Made by a program: the position numbers and the translations under genes | The notes under the pieces: generated by a model | The model's database searches: none | The model's input: only the letters and a program-made list of their open reading frames with translations | What the model was told of the DNA's origin: nothing | In this document: positions 51,741 through 59,900 of the stretch, one piece after another | How positions within the stretch are numbered: the first letter of the stretch is position 1 | Layout: each line of letters starts with the position of its first letter | From: JAAXGX01 sp965221595 | Lineage (GTDB): Bacteria; Acidobacteriota; Vicinamibacteria; Vicinamibacterales; UBA8438 | Reading direction: 5' to 3' | NCBI GenBank assembly: GCA_965221595.1 | Contig: OZ244900.1 | Coordinates: forward strand, 1,240,001 to 1,304,000 | Length of the DNA: 64,000 nucleotides

Positions 51741-53450
51741 GTGAGTTCTTGCGCGTGCGATGGGGATTTGTCCCCGACCTGGGCGCGTCGGGGCCTGTCG
51801 CTCGATCGGTACTCCCGCCTCGTTCGGCCAGGCCGGGAACCGGATCGAATCGTGCCTGACCTGCAACCGCCCGCTGCCGCCGACAGCCTGGAATCCGGGC
51901 CGCTGCAGCAGGCCGACGTGATCGCCTGGCTGTCGACGCCTGGTGCGTACACGCCGGGAACCACCCCGGTGGAGCGGATCGACACGCACACGTCCGTGGT
52001 GTTTCTCGTCGGCAATCGAGCCTACAAGCTCAAGCGCGCGGTGCGCTTCGATTACCTGGACTATTCCAGTGCCGAGCGCCGGCGCCGATGTTGTTTGGAG
52101 GAGGTGCGCCTGAACCGGCGCACGGCGCCGCAGCTGTACCGCTGCGTACGAGCCGTCCGCCGGGCGCCGACGGGCGCGTTGGCGCCGCTGGACGGGTGGG
52201 GCCGCCCAGTCGACTACCTGGTGGAGATGCAGCGCTTCGACAGCGCTGCGCAACTCGATCGGCTCGCCGAGCAGGGCGCCCTCGACGATGCGTTGCTGCC
52301 GCGACTCGCTGACGCGGTCGCGGACCTTCACCAAGTGGCCGAGAGGACCTTCGAGTACGGGGGGCGGGACGGCATGGCGTCCGTGCTGCGAGGTGTCCGT
52401 GACGGCATGCGCACGCACGGGCCGGGCGTACTGGATCCGGGTGCTGCCGAGCATTTCTCGGCAGCCGGTCTGCAGGCCCTGAAGCAGCAGGCGGACCTGC
52501 TCGACGGACGGCGGGCGAGCGGCCTCGTGCGGCATGGCCACGGCGATCTGCATCTTGGCAACATCTGCGTGCTCGACGGGCGCCCCGTCCTGTTCGATTG
52601 CATCGAGTTCAATGCCGCGCTCGCGTGCCTGGACGTGATGTACGACCTGGCCTTTCTGCTGATGGACCTGCTGCATCGGGGCCTCGCGATGCAGGCCAAC
52701 ACCGTGTTCACGCGGTATGTCGAACGGGCGGGGGAGACCCGCGGCCTGGCGTTGCTGCCTCTCTTTCTGGGTACGCGCGCTGCCATCCGCGCGCTGGCTC
52801 AGGCGACTGCCGTCCCCCTGCAGCGGCGCGCCGGGGAGGCGGTCAGGCTGCGCGTCGAGGCGCAGCAGTACCTCGAGCTGGCGCACGCGCTGATCGCGCC
52901 GCGTGACCCCTGGCTGGTGGCCATCGGCGGGCCGTCAGGAACCGGCAAGTCCACGTTGGCTCGGCGTCTCGCCGCGTCGGTCGGCCCGTCTCCCGGGGCG
53001 CTGATCGTACGGAGCGACGTCGAACGCAAGCGCCTGCTCGGAGTGCCGCCCACCGGACGACTGGGTCCGAGCGGGTACGCGCCAGGCGTCACGCGGGAGG
53101 TCTACCGCATTCTCACCGAGCGCGCCGGCGCGATTCTGGGCACCGGCCATGGTGTCGTCGTGGACGCGGTGTTCGGGGAGCCTGCCGACCGGGCCGCCAT
53201 GCAGGATGCGGCCCGCGCGCACGGGGCACGGTTCATCGGCCTGTGGCTCGATGCGCCCCTCGATGTCCTGCAGGCGCGCATCAGCGCCCGCGTCGGCGAC
53301 GCGTCCGACGCCACGACGGCCGTGGCGGTGCGCCAAGTCGACAGGCTGCACCCGCCCGAGTCGTGGGCGGTCCTCGATGCGGGCGGTGACGCCGCGGACC
53401 TGTGCCGCGCGGCGAGCGATGTCATCGGCGCGGCCGATGGTGGCCGCTGA
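51741..53450 (+). CDS. fused aminoglycoside-phosphotransferase-like and AAA kinase
   Basis: A 569-residue two-domain protein. Residues about 55-355 resemble the COG2187/APH group: THTSVVFLVGNRAYKLKRAV (Lys), RHGHGDLHLGNICVLDGRPV (Brenner-type catalytic loop) and LFDCIEFN. Residues about 390-560 are a P-loop kinase of the COG0645 type with AIGGPSGTGKSTLARRLA (Walker A) and RSDVERKRLLG. The substrate is unknown. Such fusions are widespread, often near stress proteins such as Hsp20, as here. GTG 51741 has a GAGGAGG site; homology only begins near residue 45, so GTG 51852 is also possible. Confidence 0.82.
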   Translation: MSSCACDGDLSPTWARRGLSLDRYSRLVRPGREPDRIVPDLQPPAAADSLESGPLQQADVIAWLSTPGAYTPGTTPVERIDTHTSVVFLVGNRAYKLKRAVRFDYLDYSSAERRRRCCLEEVRLNRRTAPQLYRCVRAVRRAPTGALAPLDGWGRPVDYLVEMQRFDSAAQLDRLAEQGALDDALLPRLADAVADLHQVAERTFEYGGRDGMASVLRGVRDGMRTHGPGVLDPGAAEHFSAAGLQALKQQADLLDGRRASGLVRHGHGDLHLGNICVLDGRPVLFDCIEFNAALACLDVMYDLAFLLMDLLHRGLAMQANTVFTRYVERAGETRGLALLPLFLGTRAAIRALAQATAVPLQRRAGEAVRLRVEAQQYLELAHALIAPRDPWLVAIGGPSGTGKSTLARRLAASVGPSPGALIVRSDVERKRLLGVPPTGRLGPSGYAPGVTREVYRILTERAGAILGTGHGVVVDAVFGEPADRAAMQDAARAHGARFIGLWLDAPLDVLQARISARVGDASDATTAVAVRQVDRLHPPESWAVLDAGGDAADLCRAASDVIGAADGGR

Positions 53451-53487
53451 CCGGGGCAGCGATCCGGCCAGGGTCGGGCGCGGCGGG

Positions 53488-55119
53488 TCAGCGTCCCGCC
53501 GCGCCGTAGCGCCGGTTCATTTCGGCTCGAATCCGTTCGGCCTGACTCTCGGCACCTGCGGTGAACCAGCGGTGCTCGGGACGTGACAGGATGTCGTCGA
53601 GCACCTGTTCCGCCGCCCGGCCCTGTTCGCCCGCGCCGGCCCGCTCGATGAGCTCGCGCGTCTGCGGAATCAATTCCATGTAGAAGCGTTCAGCGACTTC
53701 GAACATGCCGTGCCAGTGCGTGTAGTCGGGTGCCATCATCGAGGCGCCGTGCCGGGCGCGGCGGCCTTCGTGGTGCCACAGGTAGAACCATGTCCACTCG
53801 ATCTCCTCGTCGAACTGCGTAGGCGTCCGCAACCCCGCGTCCAGCAGCGCGGCCATGATGGCCTGCCCCGGCCTGGCGAACTTCTCGTTGTAGAGGATGA
53901 CCAGGTCGTCGTACTGCCGATAGAACGCGTCCGCGTAGTCCGGCGTGTGGCAGTGGCCGCAGACTGCCTTCATGCGGTCGCGCTTGGCGTCGCCGCTGTC
54001 GTGGATGCGCGCGCGGCGCTCCGTCGGCTCGGTGACCAGCACGATGTCGTGGTCGATATCCGTGTCCATCCACAGGCTGACCGGCGGGCGGTTGGACCAC
54101 GAGATGCGCTGCCGCGGGTCGTGTGTCACCCGGCCGCCGTTCCGTGAGTGTCCCGACATGTGGCACGTTGCACAGGTGGGAGCGGCCGCGTAGTCGACGC
54201 CGAGCACCCATTGGTCGGCGTCGAGGTTCATCAGGTCCCGGAGGTCGCGGTAGGCCACGCCGTGCTTCGACTCCTCATAGATCTCCTTCTGCGGATGGTC
54301 CGGCCCCAGGTGGCACTTCCCGCAGTTCTCCGGCTGGCGCGCGCGGCGCGGCGAGAAGTCGTGGCGGCTGTGGCACGCCGAACACGACCCGCGCGACCCG
54401 TCCAGATTGAGACGGCCGATACCGGTGTTCGGCCAGGTACCCGGATCGAACCGAGGCCGCCCGCCCTCGCCGCGGGCGATGCTGGCGACGGCCGCCGCGT
54501 TGGTCGGCAGGCCGTCGGCGTCGGGTTGCAGGTCGTCCACCGTGACGACCGTCCCGTCGGTGGCCTGCAGGCCGACCTTCGAACCGTGGCACTGCTGGCA
54601 GCCGGACAACGCGCTGGCAAAACCATTGACTATCCCCCCGGGCCGCCCGGGTGTCGGCGTGTGGGGATCGAACGGCGCGCGGGCACCCTCGACCGTCTCG
54701 GCGAGAAAATTGTCGAGCGAAGCGAGAATGTTGCCGCCCGCCGCGTGGTGGCTCGCGGCGAACTCCGCCGCCTCGGTCGCGTGACACCGCGCGCAGTCTC
54801 GCGGCGTCACGACGGTGGCGATGCGCGTGCCGTGATGCGTGAAGCTGTCGGCTTCGCCGGCGGATGCCTCGTGGCACTCCACGCAGCCCACGCCGGTCTC
54901 CGCGTGACTGCTGCCGCGCCAGTGGGCGATGATGCCGGGGTTGGTCTGGGCATGGCAGTCCACGCACCCCCGCGACGCCGCCGGCGGGGTCACGCGCGGG
55001 CCGCGCATCCCGGCTTCCTCCGCGCGGCGAATCGTCTCGGTCCACTGGACGAGCACGAGCGAGAGCAGGAAGAGCACGCCGAGGCCGCCGATGACGAGAC
55101 GTTTGGTGTCGAGGGTCAT
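53488..55119 (-). CDS. octahaem HAO-like cytochrome c
   Basis: A 543-residue membrane-tethered multihaem protein. The N-terminal helix (LVIGGLGVLFLLSLVLV) is not obviously cleaved. Eight CxxCH sites start at residues 52, 79, 109, 174, 246, 266, 316 and 387. The C-terminal segment MMAPDYTHWHG, followed by FE and a helical bundle, is characteristic of the hydroxylamine-oxidoreductase family. In oxidative members a Tyr in this region crosslinks the active haem; Y466 may be that residue, which I could not align. It ends the operon after cytochrome b, in the place where a cytochrome c1 would sit. The start lies 23 bases after the cytochrome b stop. Confidence 0.88.
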   Translation of the reverse strand: MTLDTKRLVIGGLGVLFLLSLVLVQWTETIRRAEEAGMRGPRVTPPAASRGCVDCHAQTNPGIIAHWRGSSHAETGVGCVECHEASAGEADSFTHHGTRIATVVTPRDCARCHATEAAEFAASHHAAGGNILASLDNFLAETVEGARAPFDPHTPTPGRPGGIVNGFASALSGCQQCHGSKVGLQATDGTVVTVDDLQPDADGLPTNAAAVASIARGEGGRPRFDPGTWPNTGIGRLNLDGSRGSCSACHSRHDFSPRRARQPENCGKCHLGPDHPQKEIYEESKHGVAYRDLRDLMNLDADQWVLGVDYAAAPTCATCHMSGHSRNGGRVTHDPRQRISWSNRPPVSLWMDTDIDHDIVLVTEPTERRARIHDSGDAKRDRMKAVCGHCHTPDYADAFYRQYDDLVILYNEKFARPGQAIMAALLDAGLRTPTQFDEEIEWTWFYLWHHEGRRARHGASMMAPDYTHWHGMFEVAERFYMELIPQTRELIERAGAGEQGRAAEQVLDDILSRPEHRWFTAGAESQAERIRAEMNRRYGAAGR

Positions 55120-55142
55120 GACTGCTCACTCCCAGGTTCGCG

Positions 55143-56186
55143 TCAGTGCCCGGCCAGCGCCTCCCACACGGTCAGCGCCAGGAGCGTGGCGACGGCCGCG
55201 ATGCCGATACCCACGCTGACGTCCTCCATTCCGGTGCGGCGCCGGAGCCAGGCATCGATGAAGGGCCAGACGAACATGATAAAGACGATGAATCCGAGGC
55301 TCAGCACCGCCGTCGTACCGGCGAACAGCCTCAGCCAGCGGAACGCCACGTAGAAGAACCACTCCGGCTTGATCGTGTCCGGCGTGGTCAGCGGGTCGGC
55401 GGGCGGCCCGAGGGTCGCCGGCAGGACGGTGGCCAGCGTACTGAGCAGAAGCATCAGCACCAGCCCGATGATCAGTTCCGTGTAGAAGTGGTCGGGAAAG
55501 AAGCGGAACGTCGGGGCACGGTCGCTGTCGCGTTCGAACTGCAGCGCGGTCACCCCCTGCAGGCGGACGATCGCGATGTGCACCGCAATCAGGGCCGTCA
55601 GGACGGTCGGCAGCACGGCCGCATGGATGACGAAGAACCGGGCCAGCGTCCGGTCGTTGTAGGTATCGCCCGCCAGCAGCAGGTTCTTGAGAAAGCCGCC
55701 GACCAGAGGCACCGTCTCGGTGATGTTGGCGCCGACGGTAGCCCCCCAGTAGCTGAGCTGCTCGAAGACGAGGCTGTAGCCGGTGAACCCGAGCAGCAGC
55801 GTGCACAGCAGCATGAACATGCCGACCAGCCAGTTGATCTCGCGCGGCTTGCGGTACGCCCCGGTGAAGAACACGCGCATCTGGTGCAGGATGACCGCTG
55901 CGATCATCATCGTGGCCGCCCACTTGTGGACGCTCCGCAGGTACCAGCCGTAGGCGGCCTCCTCGGTGATGTAGCGCACCGAGCCGTACGCCGTCGCCGC
56001 CGACGCTTCGTAATAGAAGGCCAGCAGAATTCCCGTCACGATCTGCACCACGAAGAGGTAGGCGGGGGTGCCCCCGAGGGCGAACCACCACCGCTTGAGG
56101 TGGAACGGGACGGGCTCGTTCGTCAGTGCCCGCAGCGCGTCCGCAGGCAGAGGCAGCCGTTCGCCGAACCAGTTCACTACGGTCAT
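55143..56186 (-). CDS. cytochrome b/b6 of a Rieske-cytochrome b complex
   Basis: A 347-residue inner-membrane protein joining cytochrome b6-like and subunit-IV-like parts, about eight transmembrane helices. Haem-ligand His pairs are in VHKWAATMMIAAVILHQMR and FVIHAAVLPTVLTALIAVH. The quinol-site motif is PEWF in DTIKPEWFFYVAF. It oxidises quinol and passes electrons to the Rieske centre. Its ATG overlaps the Rieske stop codon by four bases (ATGA), so the subunits are co-translated. Confidence 0.92.
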   Translation of the reverse strand: MTVVNWFGERLPLPADALRALTNEPVPFHLKRWWFALGGTPAYLFVVQIVTGILLAFYYEASAATAYGSVRYITEEAAYGWYLRSVHKWAATMMIAAVILHQMRVFFTGAYRKPREINWLVGMFMLLCTLLLGFTGYSLVFEQLSYWGATVGANITETVPLVGGFLKNLLLAGDTYNDRTLARFFVIHAAVLPTVLTALIAVHIAIVRLQGVTALQFERDSDRAPTFRFFPDHFYTELIIGLVLMLLLSTLATVLPATLGPPADPLTTPDTIKPEWFFYVAFRWLRLFAGTTAVLSLGFIVFIMFVWPFIDAWLRRRTGMEDVSVGIGIAAVATLLALTVWEALAGH

Positions 56187-56674
56187 CGCGCTGGCCGCGC
56201 CGCCGCGAGTGCCGCCTCGGGCACCTCGATGAAGACGAGCCCATCCCGAACCTCGAGCGGATACTGCGGCAGGGACTGCCCGGCGTCGCCGGGCGGACCG
56301 GCGGTCGCGGTGCCGGCCGGGTCGAAGACGCCGCCGTGGCACGGGCAGAAGTACCGGTTGTTCTGCGGCTCCCAGTGCACGCGGCAGCCGAGGTGCGGGC
56401 ACGTGCTCGACAGCGCCGTGAAGGCGTGGGCGGACGCCTGCGGCCCGTTGCGCGTGACGTGGATCGACTCGCCGTTCGGCTCGTGATAGAGGATCGAGTC
56501 GCCGACCGCGAGGCGGTCGACGGACGTGACCAGTCGCCGCAGCGTGGGCCGGGGCCGCACGGGATAGAGGTACCGGCCGGCGATGAGGAGGAAGCCGCCG
56601 TAGCCGCCGACGAGTCCGAGGGCCATAACCGTACCGGATGCCCGCGCCAGGAACCGCCTCCGTTGCTCGTCCAT
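56183..56674 (-). CDS. Rieske iron-sulfur protein
   Basis: A 163-residue subunit with an N-terminal membrane anchor (GTVMALGLVGGYGGFLLIAG, preceded by RRRFLA, Tat-like). The 2Fe-2S binding motifs are CPHLGCRVHW and CPCHGGVFDPAG, both complete. It takes electrons from quinol at cytochrome b and delivers them to the c-type acceptor, here presumably the octahaem cytochrome. It overlaps the cytochrome b start by four bases and lies 67 bases after the outer-membrane protein gene. Confidence 0.93.
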   Translation of the reverse strand: MDEQRRRFLARASGTVMALGLVGGYGGFLLIAGRYLYPVRPRPTLRRLVTSVDRLAVGDSILYHEPNGESIHVTRNGPQASAHAFTALSSTCPHLGCRVHWEPQNNRYFCPCHGGVFDPAGTATAGPPGDAGQSLPQYPLEVRDGLVFIEVPEAALAAARPAR

Positions 56675-56741
56675 CGCGTTGTCCTCGCCGACTTCCGTCA
56701 GGCGGAGTCGCGCCGCGAACCGCGACCTCCCTTGCGGGCCG

Positions 56742-58082
56742 TCAGAAACGAATCGACGTCCACACGGCGACCTTGCGCACATCGGCCGCGTGTGCGTCGG
56801 CGTCGTACAGCGCCGCCCCGACCGCGAACGTCTGCTGCCACGGAGCCAGGTAGCGGAACTCGACGTCGATCTCGTCGCCGTAACGCGCGCCGCCCGTGTC
56901 CGCGCGGAAAGCGTGGTAGGTCGCACTCCAACGCAGCTCGTCCGTTGCGCCGCGGACGCTGACGTAGGCGTCCTCGAGTCCGCCCGCCGGGGTCACGAGA
57001 AACCGGTCCGCCCATCCGTTGAAGGGATGCAGCGTTGCCAGCGGCGTATTGAACTGGCCCCGTTCCGGGCTGCCGCCGAGCCGCTCCCATCCGGCCACGA
57101 CGGTGACGCCTCGAATCTCGCGGCCGGTCATGAGGTGGACGTACCCGGCCTCGATCGGCCGGGGGTTGCCCCGCGATCCGCGCTGGCTGGCGTACTCGAC
57201 CTCGTACAGCAGTCGGCCATTGCCGTGCGCCGGGTTGTTCGAGATCTCGAATCCGAACGTCGTCGTCGAGCGGGTCCGATCGTGCTCGTAGTCGATTGCG
57301 TACGCGTAGCCGACGAGCTGGACCGCGGGATGCACAGCGACCGCCGCGTTCAGCGCGTGCACGGATACGGGTGTGAAGCCGCCGCGCACGTCGAGCACGC
57401 GGCCGATGAACGCATAGTTCAGTGTCGTGTGCGCCAGGTCCGACGACTCGATGCGGAAGGCGTCGAACGACTGGTGGTTCTGCCGCCACCCGACGTTGCC
57501 GATGAAGCGGTGGTCGTCGAGGAGAATCTCCTGGCGCCCGAGCCGAACGGTCGTGGCGCCCTTCGCGAACCGCAGCCCGGCCTGGTTGATCTGCGTGAGC
57601 TCGGGGTCGGCGACGACGGGCAGGTGGATCCGCCCGTTGCCCAGATCGCCGGCGCCGATGTTGTGGTAGAGGTCGTTGCCCACCGAGCTGACGTTCTCGG
57701 CCTCGACGAATAGACCGAAGCCCTTGTATGAACCGGTTTCGTAGGCCAGCGCCGTGCGCAACGTGGAGGCGTTGGCTTCCACAGCGAACGTGTCGTCGGC
57801 CACCCACTCGTAGCGGTACCGGAGGTCGACGGATGCGGACCCGTCGCGAAACGCCTCGGCCAGCGTCTCGGTCTGCCGTTGCTGCTGGCCGGCAGCGGTG
57901 GCGGTCGGCAGCACCAGCGCCGCCGGTACGACCAGCACGGCCGCCCATCGCAGCGGACACAGCCACCTCTGCAGCCTCCCGACGGGGATGCATCCGCCCC
58001 GGTGCACCCGCACCTGCGGCGAGGCGGCGCTGACGGACGCCTCGGTTCCGGGATTGACCGCCGCAGGGTTCCGACGCGGCAT
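56742..58082 (-). CDS. outer-membrane beta-barrel protein, first gene of redox operon
   Basis: A 446-residue protein with a long N-terminal region, hydrophobic signal (WAAVLVVPAALVLPTATAAG) and a mature chain of alternating strands rich in Tyr, Arg and Asp that ends in aromatic WTSIRF. Segments such as SVDLRYRYEWVADD, TTVRLGRQEILLDDHRFIG, NYAFIGRVLDVRGG and SATYHAFRADTGGARYGDEI are typical of alginate-export-like porins. It could admit the substrate of the redox complex. ATG 58082 has an AGGAGG site and a sigma-54 promoter 37 bases upstream. Confidence 0.82.
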   Translation of the reverse strand: MPRRNPAAVNPGTEASVSAASPQVRVHRGGCIPVGRLQRWLCPLRWAAVLVVPAALVLPTATAAGQQQRQTETLAEAFRDGSASVDLRYRYEWVADDTFAVEANASTLRTALAYETGSYKGFGLFVEAENVSSVGNDLYHNIGAGDLGNGRIHLPVVADPELTQINQAGLRFAKGATTVRLGRQEILLDDHRFIGNVGWRQNHQSFDAFRIESSDLAHTTLNYAFIGRVLDVRGGFTPVSVHALNAAVAVHPAVQLVGYAYAIDYEHDRTRSTTTFGFEISNNPAHGNGRLLYEVEYASQRGSRGNPRPIEAGYVHLMTGREIRGVTVVAGWERLGGSPERGQFNTPLATLHPFNGWADRFLVTPAGGLEDAYVSVRGATDELRWSATYHAFRADTGGARYGDEIDVEFRYLAPWQQTFAVGAALYDADAHAADVRKVAVWTSIRF

Positions 58083-58118
58083 GCGTTCGACCTCCTGTGA
58101 GCCTCCGCGCCGGTCTGG

Positions 58119-58134
58119 TGCAAGAAGAGAGCCA
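58119..58134 (-). promoter_or_regulatory. sigma-54 promoter of the redox operon
   Basis: The minus strand reads TGGCTCTCTTCTTGCA, matching TGGCAC-N5-TTGCA at all but one position with exact -24/-12 spacing. Transcription would start near 58108, leaving a 26-base leader that contains the AGGAGG site of the porin-like gene. A sigma-54 activator gene lies next door at 59901. Confidence 0.7.
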
Positions 58135-58198
58135 CAGTTGGCCGGGCAGACGCGACCGGCGGCCGTGGCGAGAACGGGGGTGTCGTGACGTGTGGCCG

Positions 58199-58251
58199 GC
58201 GAATTCCCGCGCCGCACCGGGGAAATTCCGGCGGCGAACCGGGGAATAACC
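58199..58251 (-). promoter_or_regulatory. putative enhancer (activator-binding) repeats
   Basis: ACCGGGGAA occurs at 58216-58224 and 58238-58246, exactly 22 bases (two helical turns) apart. A related inverted element GAATTCCC lies at 58201-58208. They are about 110-140 bases upstream of the predicted sigma-54 start, where NtrC-type activators bind. Confidence 0.5.
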
Positions 58252-58277
58252 CGTGCGGTCTCCCGCAGCGGGCGGCG

Positions 58278-59795
58278 CTACGCGCTGGCTGCGGCTCCCG
58301 GTAGCGGAAGCGTCATTACGACGATCAGGCCCCCGCCGGTCCGCGGGCGGGCTTCGAGAGAGCCGCCGTGACCCTCGACGATGCGGCACGCGGTCGGTAG
58401 TCCCAGGCCGGCGCCGCGGTTCTTCGTCGTGAAGAACGGCTGGAACACCTTGCGGCCGACAGCGCGGTCGATGCCCGGTCCGCGATCCGCGACGGTGATC
58501 CTGCAGACCCCGTGCGCGGCGGCGATCTCGACCTCGATGACGCCGCTGCCACCCATGGCCTCGGCGGCGTTGAGCAGCAGGTTCAGGAAGGCACGATGCA
58601 TCTGTTCCCGGTCGACGCGCACGATCGGTTCGTCGCCGGTGACCACGATCGCGACGTCTGCCAGTGCCGGATCGCAGCGCAACACCGCCGCAGCCTCGTC
58701 CACGACGGCCCGCAGGGCGGCCGGCGCCGGCGCCGGCGTGCCCGGGCGCGTGAAGCAGAGCAGCTCCTGCAGCATGCGGTTCAACGACGCTATACGGTCC
58801 TGGATGTCGCCGAGGACCCGCTCGTCGCCGCTGCGCTGCGGAAGCCGCGAGCGGACCACCTGGAGCGCTCCGCTGATGCCGGCCAGCGGGTTCTTGACCT
58901 CGTGTGCGAACACCGCAGCCATCTCACCGAGGCGGGCCAGCGCCTCCTGCTGCCGCAACCGCGCTTCGGCCTCGCGGCGCTCGGTGACCTCGTGACGAAT
59001 CGCCATGTACTGATAGGGCTTGCCCCGTGCATCGAGAAACGGCACGATGGTCGTATCCACCCAGTACAGCGTTCCGTCCTTCGCGCGGTTCCTGATTTCG
59101 CCACGCCAGATCCTGCCGCCTGCAATCGTCGTCCACAGCTTCCGGAAGAACGCCCTGTCGTGGTACCCCGAGTTGATGATGCGGTGGTCCTGACCCAGCA
59201 GCTCCTGCCGCGAGTACTTCGAGATCTCGCAGAACTTGTCGTTGACGGCAGTGATGGCGCCGGTGACGTCGGTGGTCGCGACGATGGCGGCCTGATCCAG
59301 AGCGAACTTGAGGTCTCCCAGCTCCTCGAGCAGCCGCCGTCGGCCACTCCGCTCCCGTTCGCGGTCCGTCACGTCCAGACCGGACAGGATCACGCCGGCC
59401 ACGCGGCCGTCGGCGAGCCGGATGGGCGCGTCCTGCCAGACGATGAGCCGCTCGCCGCACGAGCGGCTCAGGACAGGACTCCGAAAGTGCCCCTCGTGCC
59501 CGCCGCTGGTCAGCATGCGCCGGAAGTGGGCGCGCACGCGATGCCGTGCCCGGTCCGGTACGAAGACGCAGCCGTCAGCCCCGAGAACATCGCCCCGCGT
59601 CCTTCCGAGCACCTTGCAACCGGCGCGGCTGATGTGGGTTACGCGCCCCCACTCGTTCAACGTGACCAGTATCGTCTGCGAGACGTCGAAGTCGTCGCCG
59701 AGTTCGGCGGCAACCTGCATCGGCCGCCGACCTCTCCGCACCTGATTCACCGCCGACCTCCCCGTGCCCCTGACCGCCGCGGGCGATCCCTGCAT
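58278..59795 (-). CDS. PAS-domain sensor histidine kinase (NtrB/AtoS type)
   Basis: A 505-residue cytoplasmic kinase without membrane helices. Two PAS domains cover about residues 35-150 and 160-280 (second with DKFCEISKYSRQELLGQDHR and IINSGYHDRAFF, typical of PAS-PAC). The H-box is FAHEVKNPLAGISG near 300. The N-box is LLNAAEAMGGSG, G1 is DRGPGID and G2 is KNRGAGLGL. The Cys in PAS1 (RAGCKVLG and DGCVF) could sense redox, but no haem motif is clear. It is transcribed divergently from the response-regulator gene, with 105 bases between. Confidence 0.92.
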   Translation of the reverse strand: MQGSPAAVRGTGRSAVNQVRRGRRPMQVAAELGDDFDVSQTILVTLNEWGRVTHISRAGCKVLGRTRGDVLGADGCVFVPDRARHRVRAHFRRMLTSGGHEGHFRSPVLSRSCGERLIVWQDAPIRLADGRVAGVILSGLDVTDRERERSGRRRLLEELGDLKFALDQAAIVATTDVTGAITAVNDKFCEISKYSRQELLGQDHRIINSGYHDRAFFRKLWTTIAGGRIWRGEIRNRAKDGTLYWVDTTIVPFLDARGKPYQYMAIRHEVTERREAEARLRQQEALARLGEMAAVFAHEVKNPLAGISGALQVVRSRLPQRSGDERVLGDIQDRIASLNRMLQELLCFTRPGTPAPAPAALRAVVDEAAAVLRCDPALADVAIVVTGDEPIVRVDREQMHRAFLNLLLNAAEAMGGSGVIEVEIAAAHGVCRITVADRGPGIDRAVGRKVFQPFFTTKNRGAGLGLPTACRIVEGHGGSLEARPRTGGGLIVVMTLPLPGAAASA

Positions 59796-59886
59796 CAGTG
59801 CTTCGTCCCCGCCCGCGCCGGGGACCCGGCGCCCGGTCGCCGCCGGAGGAGCGCACCCACCGGCAAACCCGCGCCCGGGGGCATCC

Positions 59887-59892
59887 TATAAT
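59887..59892 (+). promoter_or_regulatory. consensus -10 of regulator gene, likely leaderless
   Basis: A perfect TATAAT ends eight bases before the GTG at 59901, so the message of the response regulator probably starts at or next to its initiation codon. No ribosome-binding site is visible. Confidence 0.5.
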
Positions 59893-59900
59893 GCGATTCG

